Source: Clostridium gelidum (GTDB lineage Bacteria > Bacillota > Clostridia > Clostridiales > Clostridiaceae). From it: a stretch of 64,000 nt of DNA. The stretch spans positions 4,187,001 to 4,251,000 of the forward strand of contig NZ_AP024849.1 of assembly GCF_019977655.1 (NCBI RefSeq), read 5' to 3'. The notes beneath the pieces are model-generated. The model had not been told where the DNA came from. It worked only from the letters and a program-made list of their open reading frames with translations, and ran no database searches. Position 1 is the stretch's first letter. Every line of letters begins with the position of its first letter. The position numbers and the translations under genes are program-made. This document shows positions 60,754-64,000 of this stretch, piece after piece.

Positions 60754-61311
60754 CTACAACCCTCTACTTTCTGAAAAATTAAATATTTTTTGTATCTTCT
60801 TCTTTCCTCTAGATAATCTATTGTAAATTGCATCTCTCTTAAGTCCTGTTTCAGCGCTTACATCATCGATTCCTTTTTCCTCAACATATAACTTATAAAA
60901 CAAATCCTTATCCTTTTCTTTTAAGCAATTTAGCATATCTAAAATATCATCATCTAATTCATCCTTGATAATTTCTTGATGGGTATTATCTGGAACACTT
61001 ATATCGAGGTCATCTATATTTTCATATTCTAATCCTTTTAAATATTTTCTCTTATAATCAATGCTCTTAAATTTTGTTATTCCAGCTACCCAATTCCTAA
61101 ATTCACTTTTATTTTCATCAAAACTATCGATGTTATTCCAAATTCCAAGAAGTATGTCATTAATACATTCATCTTGTACACCTTTTAGATTATAAAGATG
61201 TTTGTATACAATGGATTTAATGACCCATCCATAGTTATCAATAACATAATCTAAAGCTTTTTCATTCTTTTTTCTTAATTCAGAAATTAAATTTCCTTCT
61301 TCAATTTTCAT
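60754..61311 (-). CDS. ECF-type RNA polymerase sigma factor
   Basis: A 185-residue sigma factor with sigma2 (residues 15-85: ALDYVIDNYGWVIKSIVYKH, DECINDILLGIWNNIDSFDE, NWVAGITKFKSIDYKRKYL) and sigma4 (125-180: LYVEEKGIDDVSAETGLKRD, AIYNRLSRGKKKIQKIF). It is translationally linked to its anti-sigma partner one base downstream. Such pairs usually transcribe their own operon and envelope-stress genes. AAGAAGGGTAACA precedes the ATG. Confidence 0.93.
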   Translation of the reverse strand: MKIEEGNLISELRKKNEKALDYVIDNYGWVIKSIVYKHLYNLKGVQDECINDILLGIWNNIDSFDENKSEFRNWVAGITKFKSIDYKRKYLKGLEYENIDDLDISVPDNTHQEIIKDELDDDILDMLNCLKEKDKDLFYKLYVEEKGIDDVSAETGLKRDAIYNRLSRGKKKIQKIFNFSESRGL

Positions 61312-61699
61312 TGTTACCCTTCTTCCTAAAGCAAGCTTGCATGTAATTAATTAGCTCTTACACTTAATACTTCGTTCCTTAACTTATTATATCTATCAAT
61401 AACTCAAATAAAAATATATAAATTTGTATTGTAAATTCCAACTAGCTCTCATTTTATTAATCTTCAGCTTTTCAAAATAATGTATATATTAGTCAAAATA
61501 CTACTTCAAAAAAACATTAAAGCGGGTGTGCTCATCCATACCTTTTACTAATCAATCAAAATTTAAAAGATGTTCAAAAAGGCGTTGTAATCCGCTTACC
61601 TCACATGAATATATCAAATAATGTGAAAACATATAACCTCCTAATTATACTAATCGTTTAACAATTTAAATATATTAAAACTTGACTAGCTTTTACATT

Positions 61700-61830
61700 A
61701 ATTATATATTTATATATATAATTAAGTTTTGATTACTCTTATTCTTAAATTGTATATACAATTTAAGACTTACTTGTAGCAATAACGCTACACTAATTGC
61801 TAAGTTGTATATAATATTTAAGTTAGGTTT
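61700..61830 (+). promoter_or_regulatory. Hairpin-rich leader of the DAHP synthase gene
   Basis: Successive palindromes: AATTATATATTTATATATATAATT-like pairing near 61700-61723, the perfect palindrome CTTAAATTGTATATACAATTTAAG at about 61745-61768 (24 bases, arms of 12), the hairpin TGTAGC-AATAAC-GCTACA at about 61776-61793, and a diverged copy CTAAGTTGTATATAATATTTAAG near 61800. I see no T-box or known riboswitch. The first part of the 562-base gap 61312-61873 shows no gene. Confidence 0.45.
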
Positions 61831-61873
61831 TCATATTTAAGTATCCATATTACATATCAAGGGGGCTTTTATA

Positions 61874-62902
61874 ATGAGTTTTATAAATGTAAGAAAAATA
61901 CCATCTCCAGAGGAAATTAAAGATCTTACTCCTCTAACTGCTAATCTAAAAAAGATTAAGGCTGAAAGAGATGCAGAAATCAAAGAAATATTTGCTGGAA
62001 ATAGCGATAAATTTATTGTTATCATAGGACCTTGCTCAGCAGATGATGAGAATTCAGTTTGTGATTATATTAGTAGACTAGCAAAAGTAAATGAACAAGT
62101 TAAGGATAAACTTTTTATTATTCCTAGAATTTACACAAATAAGCCTAGAACTACAGGTGAAGGATATAAGGGAATGTTTCACCAACCAGATCCAGAAAAA
62201 TCACCTAATATCCTTGAGGGATTAATAGCTATTAGAAAGATGTTTATTCGTTCAATAGAAGAATCTCATCTAACTCCTGCTGATGAAATGCTTTATCCTT
62301 CAAACTATATGTATTGCGATGATTTATTATCTTATGTAGCAGTTGGGGCAAGAAGTGTTGAAAATCAACAACATAGGCTTACAGCTAGTGGAATTGATGT
62401 TCCTGTTGGTATGAAGAATCCAACAAGTGGTGATATATCAGTAATGTTTAATTCAATTCAAGCAGCACATGCAAAACATAACTTCTTATATAGACATCAA
62501 GAAGTTAATACAACTGGTAATCCATATGCACATGCTATTATGCGTGGATCAGTTAATAAACATGGTAACAATATCCCAAATTATCATTATGAAGATTTAG
62601 TAAGAGTTGCTGAAGCTTATGGCGAAGCTGATTTCCCATATCCAGCAGTAATTGTTGATGCAAATCATGCTAATTCTATGAAGAAATTTGCAGAGCAACC
62701 TCGTATCGTAAAAGAAGTACTTCGTAGTAGAGAATATAATAGTGATATTAAAAAGTTAGTTAAAGGTGTTATGATCGAAAGTTACATAGAAGAAGGAACT
62801 CAAAAAATTGATGACCGTATTTATGGTAAATCAATCACTGATCCATGTCTCGGCTGGGAAGCTACTGAAAAGTTACTTTATTACATGGCTGAACAAGTTT
62901 AA
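61874..62902 (+). CDS. aroF: 3-Deoxy-7-phosphoheptulonate (DAHP) synthase, class I
   Basis: Condenses phosphoenolpyruvate and erythrose 4-phosphate, the first step to aromatic amino acids. The 342-residue protein has the AroFGH-type motifs FIVIIGPCSADDENSV (near 48), IPRIYTNKPRTTGEGYKGMF (near 82), YVAVGARSVENQQHR (near 150), VPVGMKNPTSGD (near 178) and VIVDANHANSMKK (near 255), covering substrate and metal ligands. AAGGGGGCTTTTATA precedes the ATG. Which aromatic amino acid inhibits it cannot be told. The leader hairpins may set its level. It is monocistronic. Confidence 0.95.
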   Translation: MSFINVRKIPSPEEIKDLTPLTANLKKIKAERDAEIKEIFAGNSDKFIVIIGPCSADDENSVCDYISRLAKVNEQVKDKLFIIPRIYTNKPRTTGEGYKGMFHQPDPEKSPNILEGLIAIRKMFIRSIEESHLTPADEMLYPSNYMYCDDLLSYVAVGARSVENQQHRLTASGIDVPVGMKNPTSGDISVMFNSIQAAHAKHNFLYRHQEVNTTGNPYAHAIMRGSVNKHGNNIPNYHYEDLVRVAEAYGEADFPYPAVIVDANHANSMKKFAEQPRIVKEVLRSREYNSDIKKLVKGVMIESYIEEGTQKIDDRIYGKSITDPCLGWEATEKLLYYMAEQV

Positions 62903-62984
62903 TTCAGTTAAGAGTTAGCAATGAACAGTTAACAATTAAGAAAGAAAAGCCAATTGGCTTTTCATAAATATATTTTTATTCACT

Positions 62985-63017
62985 ACAATGGACGATTAAC
63001 ACTCGTCCATTGTTTAT
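62985..63017 (+). terminator. Terminator of the DAHP synthase gene
   Basis: Perfect 11-bp arms ACAATGGACGA / TCGTCCATTGT around TTAACAC, followed by TTTATT. A smaller palindrome AAAAGCCAATTGGCTTTT at 62946-62963 and a CAATGAACAGTTAACAATTA repeat remnant precede it. Confidence 0.88.
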
Positions 63018-63076
63018 TATGAAAAGTTAATTACTATATAAGTTTCAATATTAACCAATGGAGATGATAAATAAAA

Positions 63077-63865
63077 ATGAGATATTTAAGTGATTACCAC
63101 CTACATTCAAAATATTCTTTTGATGGTAACCAAACAATTGAACAAATTATACGTAAAGCGATTTCTATAGAATTGAATGAAATATGCATAACAGAACATA
63201 TTAGCTTTGATCCTAAAGATATCAGTTACAATTTCTTTGATTTCAAGGAATATGAAAATGAAATACAACGACTTTCAGATGAATATTGTGGAAAAATCAA
63301 TATAAAAAAAGGGCTAGAAATTGGAGAATATCATCTTCATAAAGAAGATTTTGATAAATATTTTAAAGAACATAATTTAGATTTTATAATAGGCTCAATA
63401 CATAACCTAAATGGACGCGGCTTTAGAACAAATATTTCTGAAAATGGTGTTAAATATACTTACGAGGCTTATTTTAAGGAAGTTTTAGCATTTGTGCAAA
63501 TAGGTGATTTCGATGTCCTTGGCCATCTTGATATCGTCCAAAGATATGCTTTTGAAGTTGGCAACGTATATAATCTTGAGGATTATAAAAACTATATATA
63601 TGATATTTTAAAAACAATAATTTCTAGAGGAAAAGGAATTGAAATAAATACGTCTGGTTTATCTAATAATTTACTTTTTCCAAAACTTGAAATATTACAT
63701 ATGTACAAAGATCTAGGTGGTGAAATTTTAACAGTAGGTTCCGATGCGCATAGTCGTAATAGAGTTGGTGAAAAAGTAAGTTATGTATATGATATGTTAA
63801 ATGATATTGGCTTTAACTATGTATTTACTTATGATCATAGACAAATGAATGGAATAACTTTATAG
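63077..63865 (+). CDS. PHP-domain phosphatase, histidinol-phosphatase-like
   Basis: A 262-residue metal-dependent PHP-family phosphoesterase similar to HisK/HisJ. Metal-ligand motifs are SDYHLHSKYSFDG (residues 5-17), ICITEHISFDPK (near 37), KGLEIGEYHLH (near 79), IIGSIHNLNG (near 103), DVLGHLDIVQRY (near 150) and LTVGSDAHSRNRV (near 222). It probably hydrolyses histidinol phosphate in histidine synthesis, but no his gene is nearby, so another sugar or amino-alcohol phosphate is possible. AATGGAGATGATAAATAAAA precedes the ATG, a slightly long spacing. Confidence 0.9.
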   Translation: MRYLSDYHLHSKYSFDGNQTIEQIIRKAISIELNEICITEHISFDPKDISYNFFDFKEYENEIQRLSDEYCGKINIKKGLEIGEYHLHKEDFDKYFKEHNLDFIIGSIHNLNGRGFRTNISENGVKYTYEAYFKEVLAFVQIGDFDVLGHLDIVQRYAFEVGNVYNLEDYKNYIYDILKTIISRGKGIEINTSGLSNNLLFPKLEILHMYKDLGGEILTVGSDAHSRNRVGEKVSYVYDMLNDIGFNYVFTYDHRQMNGITL

Positions 63866-63950
63866 AAATACTTATATTAATATATAATTACACTAAGAGA
63901 ATTTAATACATAAAAATAAGTAAAAACTTTTTATATTCTTTTATTTCAAC

Positions 63951-63986
63951 AAAACCACCAATTTCAAACATGAATTGGTGGTTTTT
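63951..63986 (+). terminator. Terminator of the PHP phosphatase gene
   Basis: Perfect arms AAAACCACCAATT / AATTGGTGGTTTT around a 9-base loop, followed by T residues. Confidence 0.9.
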
Positions 63987-64000
63987 ATTATTTTTAAATC

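Overview
The window is low-GC, dense in clostridial gene families (an alpha/beta-type small acid-soluble spore protein, an electron-bifurcating NfnAB transhydrogenase, rubredoxin-like and ferritin-like proteins, an iron-containing alcohol dehydrogenase under sigma-54 control, an oxygen-independent cobalt-early B12 pathway) and almost free of mobile genes. It reads as chromosome of an anaerobic, spore-forming, solvent-producing Clostridium; the regulator-adh-nfnAB order resembles the C. beijerinckii group (inference from memory of gene order, not a search).

Layout. 1-6457: a carbohydrate locus on the minus strand (LacI-type regulator, lipoprotein binding protein, two permeases, GH42 beta-galactosidase cut by the window edge), fitting uptake and intracellular cleavage of galactosides. 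6906-7541: a small membrane protein of unknown role. 7853-19101: an anaerobic cobalamin cluster read leftward, cbiK-cbiA-cbiC ... cbiD-cbiE-cbiT-cbiL-cbiF-cbiG, headed by a cobalamin riboswitch with its own terminator. It is interrupted by dcd, a ferredoxin-nitroreductase and its divergent HxlR regulator, and invaded by several families of palindromic or tandem repeats. cbiH and cbiJ are not in the window. A His/Cys-rich protein with tandem metal-binding repeats faces away from the riboswitch.

20281-23735: a 3' tRNA relic, an intact tRNA-Glu(CTC), two secreted proteins that share one N-terminal wall-binding cassette but carry different repeat domains (beta-helix or leucine-rich repeats), a decayed gene and a structured non-coding segment. 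24153-30482: aldo/keto reductase with ferredoxin tail, hemerythrin, an AEC-type permease, small unknown proteins, a 3D-domain exported protein and a chemoreceptor. 30718-36797: a redox module of nfnB, nfnA, Fe-ADH and an AcoR-type sigma-54 activator, with a textbook -24/-12 promoter ahead of the ADH.

37260-46687: spore protein, PII-like protein lacking the usual uridylylated tyrosine, a short CNNM/CBS membrane protein, two COG0523 (CobW-like) GTPases, the first of which seems to use a Shine-Dalgarno sequence brought near its start by a perfect hairpin, a coiled-coil protein followed by a roughly 200-base cruciform repeat, UvsE and a small acetyltransferase. 46785-63865: a large GGDEF-EAL sensor, rubredoxin-like and ferritin-like proteins, a SNF2-type helicase, argF, a secreted esterase, a 2H phosphoesterase, a cytochrome-b5-like protein with a Gly-rich tail, an ECF sigma/anti-sigma pair, DAHP synthase behind a hairpin-rich leader and a PHP-family histidinol-phosphatase-like protein.

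No CRISPR array, IS transposase, phage module or recognised defence operon was seen. The strongest unusual signals are small: the hairpin-bridged ribosome site, repeat elements that supply stop codons for cbi genes, the paired 3' repeat/cruciform loci and the metal-handling proteins near B12 functions.
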